In this document: piece after piece, positions 1 to 6,945 of the stretch
Position numbering within the stretch: the stretch's first letter is position 1
How the letters are laid out: each line of letters starts with the position of its first letter
Assembly (NCBI GenBank): GCA_014804225.1
Contig: JAAVAF010000135.1
Coordinates: 1-10,215 of the forward strand
Reading direction: 5' to 3'
Source of the DNA: Lachnospiraceae bacterium
Lineage (GTDB): Bacteria; Bacillota; Clostridia; Lachnospirales; Lachnospiraceae
Length of the DNA stretch: 10,215 bases
Notes under the pieces: generated by a model
The model's database searches: none
What the model was told of the DNA's origin: nothing
What the model saw: the letters and a program-made list of their open reading frames with translations, nothing else
Position numbers and translations under genes: made by a program

Positions 1-83
1 GTCCACATTCGTCAAATGGTTACATGACACCGTTTGAAAAACGGTATAGCAAAAGGTGAGACCTATTCTTGGTAGGTGTTACA
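1..83 (+). mobile_element. Right end of an IS3-like insertion sequence
   Basis: This spans the transposase end plus the short noncoding tail after its stop. The exact end is not certain. GTTACA at 78-83 is a reasonable terminus because IS3-family right ends commonly finish in CA, and recognisable repeat-protein sequence starts just after, at about 84-87. The tail holds a small inverted repeat, ACCTA (61-65) with TAGGT (73-77). The left IS end and the target duplication are outside the window, so the boundary cannot be verified here. Confidence 0.35.
3..59 (+). CDS. C-terminal end of an IS3-like transposase (5' end outside window)
   Basis: The frame beginning at base 3 reads PHSSNGYMTPFEKRYSKR and then TGA at 57-59. 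The pattern of HSS followed by a GY(M/L)TP-type motif and a charged end is the usual C-terminus of the DDE integrase-core OrfB of IS3-family elements (known forms resemble RPHSSLGYLTP). The catalytic residues would lie upstream, outside the window, so the family call rests on 18 residues only. The stop is complete, so the IS is probably intact on this side. It sits directly against a gene that begins mid-repeat, which fits an insertion into that gene. Confidence 0.5.
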   Translation, partial: PHSSNGYMTPFEKRYSKR

Positions 84-1745
84 AAAATGCTTGACCATCT
101 CAATTGGCAGATTGTAAGTGAACCAACTGCAACAGAATCAGGCAAGAAAGTTCGAGTATGTAGTGTATGTAAATCAGAAGAAACTGAGGAGATACCAAGT
201 CTTAGTCATACTCATGAATACAAGACAGTTGTAGTGAAAGCAACCTGTACAGAAGATGGTTATACACTGTATGAGTGCAGTTGCGGTGAATCCTATAAAG
301 AAGATATAGTACCTGCTCTTGGTCATAAATGGGGTGATTGGCAGACTGTAAAGGAAGCAACTAAAACAGAGGCAGGTAAGAAAGTACGTGTATGCAGTGT
401 TTGTAAAACAGAAGAGTCGGAGGAGATACCAAGTCTTGATCATACTCATAAGTACAAAACAACTGTGATAGAAGCAACCTGTGCAGAAGATGGTTATACA
501 CTATATGAATGTAGTTGTGGTGAATCCTATAAGGAAGATGTAGTTCCTGCTCTTGGACACAAATGGAGTGAATGGGAAGTAATCAAGAAAGCAACTGAAA
601 AAGAAGCAGGTGAGAAATTACGAATATGCAGTGTTTGTAAAACGGAAGAAACAGAAGTTATTCCTGCCACAAAGCATACTCACAAGTACAAGGCAGTAAA
701 TACGGTTGAAGCAACCTGTACAGAAGATGGTTATACACTGTATGAATGCAGTTGTGGAGAATCTTATAGAGATGATATAGTACCTGCATCAGGTCATAAA
801 TATACAAAGACAGTAATAAAGCCAACTTGTACAGAGGGTGGCTATACAACTTATACTTGTTCAGTTTGTGGTGACTCATACAATGATGATTATGTAGAGT
901 TTACAGGTCACACTCTTTCTGATTGGAAAGTAACAAAAGAGCCAACCTGTTTAGATTTTGGTTGGAAGGTAAAAGAGTGTACTGAATGTGGTTTAGAGTT
1001 GGAAAACTGTATGATAGATGAAACAGGTCATAGTTATGATGATGGTGTTGTAACCAAAGAAGCAACTTGTACTTCAGATGGTGAAAAGACTTATACCTGT
1101 ACTTCTTGTGGAGTAACAAAAACAGAAATAATCTCTGCTTCATATCATAAATATGGTGAATTTGAGACAGTGACGAAGCCAGTTGATTTTGAGACATTTG
1201 GAAAAGCTAAAATGGTTTGTCCTAACTGTGGTGAAGTTTTATTTGATGATTTGACTGCAGTGCTTGTAGATACAGGTAATGGTGGAAGTACAGTAATGTA
1301 TGGTTATTATGACAAATCGGAAGCAAAAAAATGTTTTGATATAACTTATGATTATAAGGAAGAGAATGGTTTTCTTTCAAAATCGGATTTGTGGGTATAT
1401 GAATGGGATGAATCTAACTATAACTATTCTTGTATTAGAGTAGCAGAGATGTCTTATCTTTATGAAGCAGGTTATAATTGGGAGGAATTTAGTTATCATA
1501 ATCGTCCAAATGGTGTCGAAGTATTTTGCGGTGAAAATCTAACTTGGCTAGGTTGTTTTAAGTCAGGTGGTGATATAAGTCTAACTTCTTACACAGCAGA
1601 AGAAGCTTTTGATGCTTGGATGAATTCAAAAGGTCATCGTGAAAATTTGGAGGATTCCGTAGATAGTACAAGTTTAGCACAATTTACGGCTTGGATACCT
1701 TCATGGGAAGGTTGGGCAGTATTTTGGGTTCAAAACTTTTATTAA
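69..1745 (+). CDS. Cysteine/GHKW-repeat surface protein with C-terminal CAP domain, 5'-truncated
   Basis: The open frame is about 558 codons from a TTG at 69, with an in-frame stop just upstream at 57-59. The product begins inside a repeat: the residues after codon 7 (LDHLNWQIVSEPTATESG) align with the ALGHKWGDWQ... segment of later units. There is no signal peptide and only a poor ribosome binding site, so the TTG start is formal and the true 5' end is probably lost to the adjoining IS. Residues 1-400 are repeats with CxC and CxxC pairs, GHKW and TCTEDGY motifs, typical of secreted Clostridia proteins. Residues about 423-558 match a bacterial CAP/SCP domain: the YHNRPNG, GENL, WMNSKGHRENL and final WVQNF motifs are in the right order, including the His and Glu positions usual for CAP. 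The original protein was presumably exported; the role of such CAP proteins is not settled. As it stands it is likely an unexpressed or non-secreted remnant. Confidence 0.8.
   Translation: MVGVTKMLDHLNWQIVSEPTATESGKKVRVCSVCKSEETEEIPSLSHTHEYKTVVVKATCTEDGYTLYECSCGESYKEDIVPALGHKWGDWQTVKEATKTEAGKKVRVCSVCKTEESEEIPSLDHTHKYKTTVIEATCAEDGYTLYECSCGESYKEDVVPALGHKWSEWEVIKKATEKEAGEKLRICSVCKTEETEVIPATKHTHKYKAVNTVEATCTEDGYTLYECSCGESYRDDIVPASGHKYTKTVIKPTCTEGGYTTYTCSVCGDSYNDDYVEFTGHTLSDWKVTKEPTCLDFGWKVKECTECGLELENCMIDETGHSYDDGVVTKEATCTSDGEKTYTCTSCGVTKTEIISASYHKYGEFETVTKPVDFETFGKAKMVCPNCGEVLFDDLTAVLVDTGNGGSTVMYGYYDKSEAKKCFDITYDYKEENGFLSKSDLWVYEWDESNYNYSCIRVAEMSYLYEAGYNWEEFSYHNRPNGVEVFCGENLTWLGCFKSGGDISLTSYTAEEAFDAWMNSKGHRENLEDSVDSTSLAQFTAWIPSWEGWAVFWVQNFY
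207..674 (+). repeat. Two tandem 78-codon (234-bp) repeats plus a partial third
   Basis: Units run 207-440 and 441-674, each starting HTH(E/K)YK and ending in a CSVCKTEE..IP segment. A third copy starts at 675 and keeps similarity to about 800 before diverging into shorter, more degenerate units. The two full units are exactly equal in length and very similar at DNA level, for example around GAAGATGGTTATACACT. Each unit holds two half-repeats, one with CSC and one with CSVC. Such close copies suggest recent duplication or recombination within the gene. Confidence 0.9.
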
Positions 1746-1752
1746 AAAGAAT

Positions 1753-1776
1753 AGGTGGCTATTTTCATAGCCACCT
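1753..1776 (+). terminator. Hairpin terminator after the CAP gene
   Basis: AGGTGGCTAT (1753-1762) and ATAGCCACCT (1767-1776) form a perfect 10-bp stem with a TTTC loop, 8 bases after the stop codon. The downstream T-tract is weak (TTAAAT). On the minus strand the stem is followed by ATTCTTTTTAAT, so it may act in both directions. Confidence 0.75.
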
Positions 1777-2064
1777 TAAATAAGAAATATTAATGATCTC
1801 TTACATTTTAAGGGGTTATGTTACTTGTATGTATGAACTGAAACATTTCAAAAATAGGAGAATAATTTTATCGAAACATTCAAAATTTAGTTATAATCTT
1901 TCAGACAATGCTTATAATATAAAGTCCCATCCTTTCAGGGACATGAAATTTACAACCTGTAAGTGCAATAAGTAACAGTGAAGGATGACTGTACCTAAAC
2001 AATCATTGTTTCATAGGGTTCACTGCATGTTGTCGTAACAGACACAGGTTAGTTGAAACAGAAC
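1777..2064. other. Gene-free stretch with short palindromes
   Basis: No convincing gene is seen here. The one open frame (1793-1975, 60 codons) has no ribosome binding site and no recognisable features. There are inverted repeats: GTCCC/GGGAC (1924-1942), CAGTGAA (1976-1982) with TTCACTG (2019-2025), and inside the latter a 15-nt odd palindrome AAACAATCATTGTTT (1997-2011). It could be degraded gene or element-junction sequence. Confidence 0.5.
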
Positions 2065-2108
2065 AAAATAAGCCTTAAGTTCTCACATGGAATAAGGCTT
2101 ATTTTTTT
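2065..2108. terminator. Bidirectional terminator at the end of the xre-type gene
   Basis: AAAATAAGCCTTA (2065-2077) and TAAGGCTTATTTT (2093-2105) form a perfect 13-bp stem with a 15-nt loop. A T-run (2102-2108) follows on the plus strand and TTATTTTG on the minus strand. The TAA stop of the minus-strand regulator (2101-2099) lies inside the stem, so the hairpin ends that transcript and also blocks plus-strand read-through. Confidence 0.85.
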
Positions 2109-2371
2109 GTTCTTTTCCGTCTGAAATGGTTGATCTCCTCTCTCCGCTGGTTAATGGTGTCCAGTTCCTCTTTGGTTGCTTCAAACCTCAAAATATCTTC
2201 CACATTACAGTTGAGGATTAGGCATAATTCGTTGAGAGTATTGGAACTAATTGGATTGCCGTGCGACATCCTTCTCAGAGTATTTGATGAGATTCCCCAA
2301 TGATAGATCAACTGGTATTTTGAAACACCTCGCCGCTCCATTGTAGTCCATAATGGATCGTATGAAATCAT
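2099..2371 (-). CDS. Small Xre/Cro-type helix-turn-helix regulator
   Basis: This encodes 90 aa starting MISYDPLWTTMERRG. The start at 2371 is chosen over an in-frame ATG at 2401 because GAAAGGAGC lies about 8 bases upstream and because related short regulators begin at this YDPLW motif. The helix-turn-helix spans residues about 18-37 (KYQLI...ISSNTLRRM), followed by the family pattern of NP(I)SSNTLNELC, an N.CxVEDIL segment near residues 54-61, and a basic tail (RRKRTKK). Members of this compact Cro/C1 group are DNA-binding repressors common on Firmicutes mobile elements. It is divergent from the lipoprotein gene at 2643, and the gap holds two identical 11-bp sites. The likely job, inferred, is autorepression and control of that cassette. 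No target has been proved. Confidence 0.9.
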   Translation of the reverse strand: MISYDPLWTTMERRGVSKYQLIYHWGISSNTLRRMSHGNPISSNTLNELCLILNCNVEDILRFEATKEELDTINQRREEINHFRRKRTKK

Positions 2372-2422
2372 ATAAAAAGCTCCTTTCGATGATAGATACA
2401 TTCATTTTAGTATGTGTGTAAA

Positions 2423-2467
2423 ATATTGAATATTAGTTACATTTAATACGGGTTACATATTGAATAT
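2423..2467. promoter_or_regulatory. Candidate Xre operator: two ATATTGAATAT sites
   Basis: ATATTGAATAT occurs at 2423-2433 and again at 2457-2467, 34 bp apart (about three helical turns). Each is a near palindrome (ATATT-N-AATAT). Two copies of GTTACAT (2436-2442, 2452-2458) lie between and beside them. The second site ends 5 bases before the -35 box at 2473, a fitting position for repression. Binding by the divergent regulator is inferred. Confidence 0.5.
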
Positions 2468-2472
2468 ATTTC

Positions 2473-2501
2473 TTGCACTATGGTTTTCTGTGCGATATAA
2501 T
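2473..2501 (+). promoter_or_regulatory. Sigma-70-type promoter for the lipoprotein cassette
   Basis: TTGCAC (2473-2478), a 17-bp spacer, then TATAAT (2496-2501). Transcription would start near 2508 and give a leader of about 135 bases before the ATG at 2643. It is close to consensus and adjacent to the twin palindromic sites. Confidence 0.75.
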
Positions 2502-2642
2502 ATAAGAGAAATAGGGGCAATATGTAACTCATAAACAGGCAGATTTCCGAGTGCTTGTAAGAGGGAAATATAAGACCCGAAGAAAATATAACTATACAGG
2601 ATAAGATGAATTATTCTGTACAAATGAGGAGGAAGAAATAAA

Positions 2643-3335
2643 ATGAAAAGAAAAGCAGTAAGTATTTTAGTAGCAGGATTAATTGCAGTGTCCCTTACAG
2701 GGTGTGGGACACAGGCAAAAGCAACCAATGCAGATGTGCCAGTACAGGAGGAAACTGTTGTTGTAGCACAGGATGTAAATATGGAAGCAGAAACAGTTGC
2801 TAAAACAGCAGATGATGAAATGGTTGGTGATGATAGTTTTGTTTTCTATACTAAATATATAGGGAAATTTGTTGATGAACCTTTAGATACTTTTGAATTT
2901 GAAACAATAGACGAAAAAGCCACTATTGAAGATGATGTTCTAATAGAAAGAGGAGATCAAATTGTCGGATATATAAAAGGTGGAGCTACTGTAAGATTGA
3001 TTGAGCATGGTATAGACAGTTTTGTATATCGTGTTGAAAACACAAGCGGTGTAGGTTACGAGTATATCTATGTGACAGAAGATGCTTTTCTGACGGTGGA
3101 TGATATGAAAGAATTTGTAGCAAAGCATCTTAACATAGAAACATCAACTGTTATAGATACACCTGACACAGATATGGAATATATTGAATTTACTATTGAG
3201 AAAAGCCAAAAATCAGGTGTAGAAGACTATATTATTGAATGTGTAAAGGACATCAGAGATACTTACAATACATTCTGTGTTGAATGCACAAAGAATGAGC
3301 AAAAGTTGATAGATGTAAAAGTTTATTATAAGTAA
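2643..3335 (+). CDS. Lipoprotein of unknown function with weak SH3-like segment
   Basis: This encodes 230 aa with a strong AGGAGG ribosome binding site (2627-2632) and an ATG start. The N-terminus is a lipoprotein signal: MKRK, a hydrophobic stretch, then lipobox LTGC with the acylated Cys at residue 21. The mature protein would be anchored to the outer face of the membrane. Residues about 22-65 are an acidic, low-complexity linker (VPVQEETVVVAQ). The folded part has a segment at about 105-150 (VGYIKGGATVRLIEHG ... YIYVTEDAFL) that loosely resembles a bacterial SH3 domain. I do not recognise the C-terminal part (about 160-230, with Cys at 200, 212 and 215). It is the first gene after the regulated promoter and is followed by a hairpin terminator and a second lipoprotein. 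Confidence 0.85.
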   Translation: MKRKAVSILVAGLIAVSLTGCGTQAKATNADVPVQEETVVVAQDVNMEAETVAKTADDEMVGDDSFVFYTKYIGKFVDEPLDTFEFETIDEKATIEDDVLIERGDQIVGYIKGGATVRLIEHGIDSFVYRVENTSGVGYEYIYVTEDAFLTVDDMKEFVAKHLNIETSTVIDTPDTDMEYIEFTIEKSQKSGVEDYIIECVKDIRDTYNTFCVECTKNEQKLIDVKVYYK

Positions 3336-3355
3336 ACATTCAAAACATTGTGGTT

Positions 3356-3396
3356 TTATTCTTGCTTTAGGGAAACTTGAAGCAAGAATAATTTTT
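3356..3396 (+). terminator. Terminator between the two lipoprotein genes
   Basis: TTATTCTTGCTT (3356-3367) and AAGCAAGAATAA (3380-3391) form a perfect 12-bp stem with a 12-nt loop, followed by TTTTTATT. I see no good promoter between it and the next gene, so partial read-through may supply the downstream genes. Confidence 0.85.
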
Positions 3397-3420
3397 ATTA
3401 CATTGAAAGGAGTTGAGCTT

Positions 3421-4341
3421 GTGAGAAGAATGAATCTATTTATACCAGTGATACTGTCATTAACTATGATTGGTTGCAGTAATAAAGCAGAAGAAGCTAT
3501 GGAAGCTTTACCAGTAGAGCCTACAGAAATTGCAGTTGAAATTGCAACAGAAGCGGAATCTGTCATAGATGAAACAACAGAAATTGCAGTCGAGGACAGC
3601 TATACTGAATATGGCGATTTATATCTGTTAGACAGTGGTGGAAATGCAGGCATTCAGGTTGATATGACAGAATGGGATTTGGTTAATGAAGAATACACCC
3701 TAAATCAGAGTATCAATGTTTATTATACAGATACCAGTCTTGCAGGATATACCAAAGACAATGCTACTGTATCAACATCACTAAGCAATGGCGAATGGTA
3801 TTTCTGTATTTTTGACAGAAGTGGATATTTGGTAAAGGCAGAAGATTTAGAATCATCAGTTATTAATGATACTGCTTCTGATGATAAGAAGGAAGAAGCT
3901 GTTCCTAATGAACCAGTAAAAGAAGCGACACCTGCGGAAGTAGCAGTGCTGCCTGTAGAGGAGCCTGTTGCAGAAGAACCTGTTGTTGAAACTCCTGTAG
4001 TAGATAGTACAAAGTACACCCCTGAAGAAGCAATTGCGGTATATCGTTCAATTATGGAATCCAATGGAATTAAGTGGAATCCTAGCCTGAAGGGTAATTG
4101 GGATGAAACTATTGGGATGTATGATATATACGAATGGTATGATCACGATGATAATTACTATGGTGGCAGTTGGGGAACAGGATTTTTGTATCTTGATAAA
4201 GGATATCCTGAATGGGCAGGAAACAGTAGTGTTGAATCTTTTAAAATGGGTGATGGAGATGGTATTGCATGGAAAAGCTATTATCTTGAAGTAACAGGCT
4301 ATGATGAAAATACTGTTTATTTAACAGCATGGCATAATTAA
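3421..4341 (+). CDS. Lipoprotein with SH3-like segment, Pro/Glu linker and unknown C-terminal domain
   Basis: This encodes 306 aa. The GTG at 3421 is chosen because AAAGGAG (3406-3412) sits 8 bases before it; an upstream in-frame TTG at 3403 precedes that site. The signal peptide ends in lipobox TMIGC, with Cys at residue 19. A short acidic repeat follows, with TEIAVE appearing twice (about 35-40 and 53-58). Residues about 75-143 look SH3-like (SINVYYTD ... NGEWYFCIFDRSGYLVKAEDL). A Pro/Glu/Val-rich linker of about 40 residues (158-195) leads to a C-terminal domain (about 197-306), rich in Trp, Tyr and Asp, with GTGFLYLDKGYPEWAG and a final YYLEVTG...VYLTAWHN. That domain reminds me of unnamed extracellular domains in Lachnospiraceae lipoproteins, but I cannot name it. 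The domain plan suggests cell-wall association, which is inferred. Confidence 0.85.
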   Translation: MRRMNLFIPVILSLTMIGCSNKAEEAMEALPVEPTEIAVEIATEAESVIDETTEIAVEDSYTEYGDLYLLDSGGNAGIQVDMTEWDLVNEEYTLNQSINVYYTDTSLAGYTKDNATVSTSLSNGEWYFCIFDRSGYLVKAEDLESSVINDTASDDKKEEAVPNEPVKEATPAEVAVLPVEEPVAEEPVVETPVVDSTKYTPEEAIAVYRSIMESNGIKWNPSLKGNWDETIGMYDIYEWYDHDDNYYGGSWGTGFLYLDKGYPEWAGNSSVESFKMGDGDGIAWKSYYLEVTGYDENTVYLTAWHN

Positions 4342-4455
4342 TTATAAAAAACCTTGGATTAATCTTACCGATAATATGAAACAAGTATTATTTCAATTAC
4401 TTATATTATAATGTGTGTAAGCTGTCGGACATATGCAATATGTTATGGTTAGTAA

Positions 4456-4483
4456 TTGATTGAAAATATATGCCTTATATTAT
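4456..4483 (+). promoter_or_regulatory. Possible promoter for the small membrane protein
   Basis: TTGATT (4456-4461), 16-bp spacer, TATTAT (4478-4483), about 40 bases before the GTG start. A TATAAT at 4407-4412 is also present but has no clear -35 box. The background is AT-rich, so this call is weak. Confidence 0.3.
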
Positions 4484-4523
4484 TTTGGGGAACCAGAAAC
4501 ATAAAAACTTAGGAGGAATCATC

Positions 4524-4916
4524 GTGAAAAACTTTATAATGAGTGATATGGGAACCGTAAGGGCAAGAATAAAGAAACCAGCAATTACTGCAGTGATTGT
4601 TATGGTACTGCTTTTCATACAGGAAACATTTATCCGTCATACCATTGGATATTTTCTGACCAAAGAATTGCTTAGTTCAATCGGAGCCTGCTATATGATA
4701 GGGGGATTGTGGTATGGAAAAAATCTTGCATATCAAATGGCACAAAGACCTGTTGATGATGAAGGTGAATATTATCCAGAACATGTTAGTACTGGTGCTT
4801 TCAGAGTTGGTCTGGCAGTTGCCGTAGGTGCCACAGTAGGGGCAGTTTGTTTTGGCATTGATACTTTGAGGATAATAGCTGAAAAAATATTAATTGTTAT
4901 AGCGAAGAAAGTATGA
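4524..4916 (+). CDS. Small membrane protein of unknown function
   Basis: This encodes 130 aa. The GTG at 4524 is preceded 7 bases upstream by AGGAGG (4511-4516); an ATG at 4470 in the same frame has no ribosome binding site. Predicted membrane segments are at residues about 19-37 (AITAVIVMVLLFIQETFI), 48-64 and 93-112, with a possible fourth hydrophobic stretch near the C-terminus (119-128). A hydrophilic loop (VDDEGEYYPEH) lies between the second and third. I recognise no family. It follows two envelope lipoproteins on the same strand and is closed by a strong terminator, so it may be part of the same cassette. Its only Cys residues (56 and 109) are inside membrane segments. Confidence 0.75.
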   Translation: MKNFIMSDMGTVRARIKKPAITAVIVMVLLFIQETFIRHTIGYFLTKELLSSIGACYMIGGLWYGKNLAYQMAQRPVDDEGEYYPEHVSTGAFRVGLAVAVGATVGAVCFGIDTLRIIAEKILIVIAKKV

Positions 4917-4932
4917 TGCATAGACAGACATA

Positions 4933-4975
4933 AAAAAAGATTATCTATCCGATTAAAGAGTAGATAATCTTTTTT
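4933..4975. terminator. Bidirectional terminator between convergent genes
   Basis: AAAAAAGATTATCTA (4933-4947) and TAGATAATCTTTTTT (4961-4975) form a perfect 15-bp stem with a 13-nt loop and T-runs on both strands. It serves the plus-strand membrane protein and the minus-strand operon ending at 4983. A second small hairpin, TGCTCC/GGAGCA (4978-4992), overlaps the minus gene's stop codon. Confidence 0.9.
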
Positions 4976-4982
4976 ACTGCTC

Positions 4983-5711
4983 CTACGGAGCAATAGCAGT
5001 CATGCTCTTTCGGATATGTATAGTCATGTTGCCGTCAAAGTAATGAGATATGTTTTCTTTAAATTCCTTAAAGTCAGCATTTGCTTTTCTGTAACTTCTC
5101 TTTTTCCCAGATATTAATGCAACCTGAACATTAATGTGATTTTTGCTTATATTCATATTTTTTATAAAGATTCTACAGTCAGGGTTGTTAAAGAATGAGG
5201 TAAACCATCTGTCTGTTGGGTGATCATTCATTTCCATGTAAAAATTGCTATTCAGTCCATAAGGAAAAGTAGCTTCCATCTGCTCCATGTAAGCGAGTGC
5301 TGTATCCTGTCTACGGAGCAGGGCAGGGTATTTCATGTTTATGTATTTAAAGAAACAGCTTGGTGTAAGCGGTTCCTGTGCATAGACATCAAAGAAAAGG
5401 TCATGCTTTGCTTCCTCCTTGAGGGAAATCAGGAATTTGATTATCCATTCATCGGTTGATGTTACAGTCCCATCCCATGTGGAGGCAAATTCTGGTGTTG
5501 TGATGAAATGCCCTTTTTGCTTTAGTTTTCCCTGTTCAATAAGGTCAAGTAGGGCAAATTCTGTCTGCTTTGGGGTATTATATTCAAATAAATCTGTAAG
5601 CATCTTAATGAACTGGCTCTTTCTGATAGGTCTGTTTAGGTGAGTACAGGTGGAAATGAGCATCCGCTGTAAATCGGCAAGCTCTAAGGTTCTGTTATTC
5701 GTTTTTTTCAT
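4983..5711 (-). CDS. Conserved-looking mobile-element protein with N-terminal winged-helix-like domain
   Basis: This encodes 242 aa. The start at 5711 (MKKTNNRTLELADLQ) is preceded by GAAAGGAGT about 9 bases upstream. An ATG at 5765 would add 18 residues but places this site inside the gene. Residues about 13-73 look like a winged helix: helices through RKSQFIKMLTDLF and TEFALLDLIEQGKL, then a KQKGHFIT wing. The rest is rich in aromatic residues (DLFFDVYAQE, WFTSFFN), with a C-terminal stretch of alternating strand and helix (HINVQVALISG ... MTIHIRK). I think similar proteins are conserved hypotheticals of Clostridia integrated elements, possibly an annotated DUF (DUF5697 comes to mind from memory, unverified). 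It is the last gene of a three-gene minus-strand operon, 106 bases after the preceding gene. Confidence 0.75.
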   Translation of the reverse strand: MKKTNNRTLELADLQRMLISTCTHLNRPIRKSQFIKMLTDLFEYNTPKQTEFALLDLIEQGKLKQKGHFITTPEFASTWDGTVTSTDEWIIKFLISLKEEAKHDLFFDVYAQEPLTPSCFFKYINMKYPALLRRQDTALAYMEQMEATFPYGLNSNFYMEMNDHPTDRWFTSFFNNPDCRIFIKNMNISKNHINVQVALISGKKRSYRKANADFKEFKENISHYFDGNMTIHIRKSMTAIAP

Positions 5712-5739
5712 AAAAGTTTTACTCCTTTCGTTTGACTTA

Positions 5740-5798
5740 TGACACAGTATGTTATTTTGTGTCATGTTATTTTAAACTGTGTTATGGAATGTTATATT
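5740..5798 (-). promoter_or_regulatory. Repeats in the gap before the 242-codon gene
   Basis: ATGTTATTTT occurs at 5749-5758 and 5764-5773, a 15-bp period, with a variant ATGTTATATT at 5789-5798. TGACACA (5740-5746) and TGTGTCA (5758-5764) form a 7-bp inverted repeat with an 11-nt loop, just upstream of the ribosome binding site on the minus strand. The element may be a regulator site or a translational control hairpin. No function is shown. Confidence 0.35.
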
Positions 5799-5817
5799 GT
5801 TTCATATTATTTGCTTT

Positions 5818-6906
5818 TTATTGATGGACATTGTATTTGGAATAAAGCTCTTCTCCGATATAATTCACCGTTATGCTGTTCCAGTGGGAGGGGAGAAGTC
5901 CGATGTCTTTCATAATCTTATGTTTCTTATTTTCTTCTACCCATTCCTGACGGTAAAAATCGTAAGCCTGTTTGTTTTCAAAATCCCGCAGTTCATCTGC
6001 CCGCTCTTTATCCCATGTGTAAACGGTACAACAAAGATGCAGGTTGTAATTATTTGTATACCGTTGGAACATAATCAATATATATGAAAGCTGCTGATAC
6101 AATTTCTTCGTATAGATGCTGTCTATACTGTCGAAGTAGCAGATATTTATGATATTGTGTCCGATGCTTTCTATGTAAAAGCCATGTGAAGCAAAATTCT
6201 TTAAGCTGTAGAACTGCTTGTTTTTCTCTATGTCTGAATTGTAGCTGTCCATGATTTTATCTCTTTGGATTTTTGCCATGCAGGGTGCAGGTTCGTTTCC
6301 TTTTTTTAACTGCCTTGATGCAAATGATTCTTTCTCATATCTGGCAATCTCATAATCCCTGAAAAAGTCATCCGTAAGGTTATGGTCATGCTCCGCGAAA
6401 GCATTCCAGAGATAATCGTGGAAAGTTACCATATCTGTTTGATTATTGGATAACAGGAGATTGGAACCGCTCCAGTTTAGGTATGAAATTATGTTGTCTA
6501 TACTGATTTCAAAATTTTGCTTTTCCATATCGGGGATAACCTTTTCGATTATATAATCAACTATAAAGATTTGCAGGAATATCTTCTGCTCGCTCCAATT
6601 GATTGCTGCCACATCACCGCTGTTTACATTGAGAAAATGGCTTTTAGGATATTTTGATAAATAGAGCATCTGTGTCCTTGAATCATTGTTTATGGTCTTT
6701 GGAAGCAGAAAACTCGTAAGTATCAGCTCGCTAATGTCAAATTCTATGTCCATTTCTTCCTTTCCTGTTAGAAGATGGAAGAGCTTTTTCATCTGTCGGC
6801 GGAGCATATAGCCGTTACAGCGGAAAATCATGTATATAAGGTCTTTATGCTGTTGGAACAGATTTTCTTTCTGTTCTGGTGTTAATTTATGTGTTGTGTG
6901 TCTCAT
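5818..6906 (-). CDS. Unknown protein of the three-gene operon, winged-helix-like N-terminus
   Basis: This encodes 362 aa, start ATG at 6906 with AGAAGGAG shortly upstream. No known domain is recognised. Residues about 15-95 could be a winged helix (LIYMIFRCNGYMLRRQMKKLF, then DISELILTSFL and a strand-like MLYLSKYPK). The middle is helical and rich in Asp, Asn and Phe. The C-terminal part (about 225-362) has strands and helices (NIINICYFDSI, LYQQLSYILIMFQRY, NLHLCCTVYTW), ending in a charged helix and LLPSHWNSITVNYIGEELYSKY. The C-terminal pattern loosely resembles that of the 242-aa neighbour. It lies 55 bases after the 203-codon gene, with a TGGCA/TGCCA hairpin just before its ribosome binding site. 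Confidence 0.75.
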   Translation of the reverse strand: MRHTTHKLTPEQKENLFQQHKDLIYMIFRCNGYMLRRQMKKLFHLLTGKEEMDIEFDISELILTSFLLPKTINNDSRTQMLYLSKYPKSHFLNVNSGDVAAINWSEQKIFLQIFIVDYIIEKVIPDMEKQNFEISIDNIISYLNWSGSNLLLSNNQTDMVTFHDYLWNAFAEHDHNLTDDFFRDYEIARYEKESFASRQLKKGNEPAPCMAKIQRDKIMDSYNSDIEKNKQFYSLKNFASHGFYIESIGHNIINICYFDSIDSIYTKKLYQQLSYILIMFQRYTNNYNLHLCCTVYTWDKERADELRDFENKQAYDFYRQEWVEENKKHKIMKDIGLLPSHWNSITVNYIGEELYSKYNVHQ

Positions 6907-6945
6907 CTTTTTCTCCTTCTGGCATATGTGCCAATGACTGATAAT

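Noticed and set aside
658..1197. Minus-strand ORFs inside the repeat gene
   Set aside because: Their products are rich in Leu, His and Tyr, the expected reverse reading of the Cys/Lys/Glu-rich repeat codons, and they lack start signals.
1793..1975. 60-codon plus-strand ORF
   Set aside because: It has no ribosome binding site, no recognisable features and lies among palindromes; likely chance.
2372..2401. Longer start for the Xre regulator
   Set aside because: The added residues precede the real ribosome binding site, and homologous regulators begin at the YDPLW region.
3403..3420. TTG start for the second lipoprotein
   Set aside because: AAAGGAG lies after it and fits the GTG at 3421, which also gives a normal lipoprotein signal.
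4103..4294. 63-codon plus-strand ORF within the second lipoprotein
   Set aside because: It is a frame shadow of a well-supported gene and has no start signal.
4470..4523. Longer N-terminus for the membrane protein
   Set aside because: ATG 4470 has no ribosome binding site, whereas GTG 4524 has AGGAGG at good spacing.
5220..6087. Plus-strand ORFs opposite the minus-strand operon
   Set aside because: They overlap genes with good ribosome binding sites and coherent products on the other strand.
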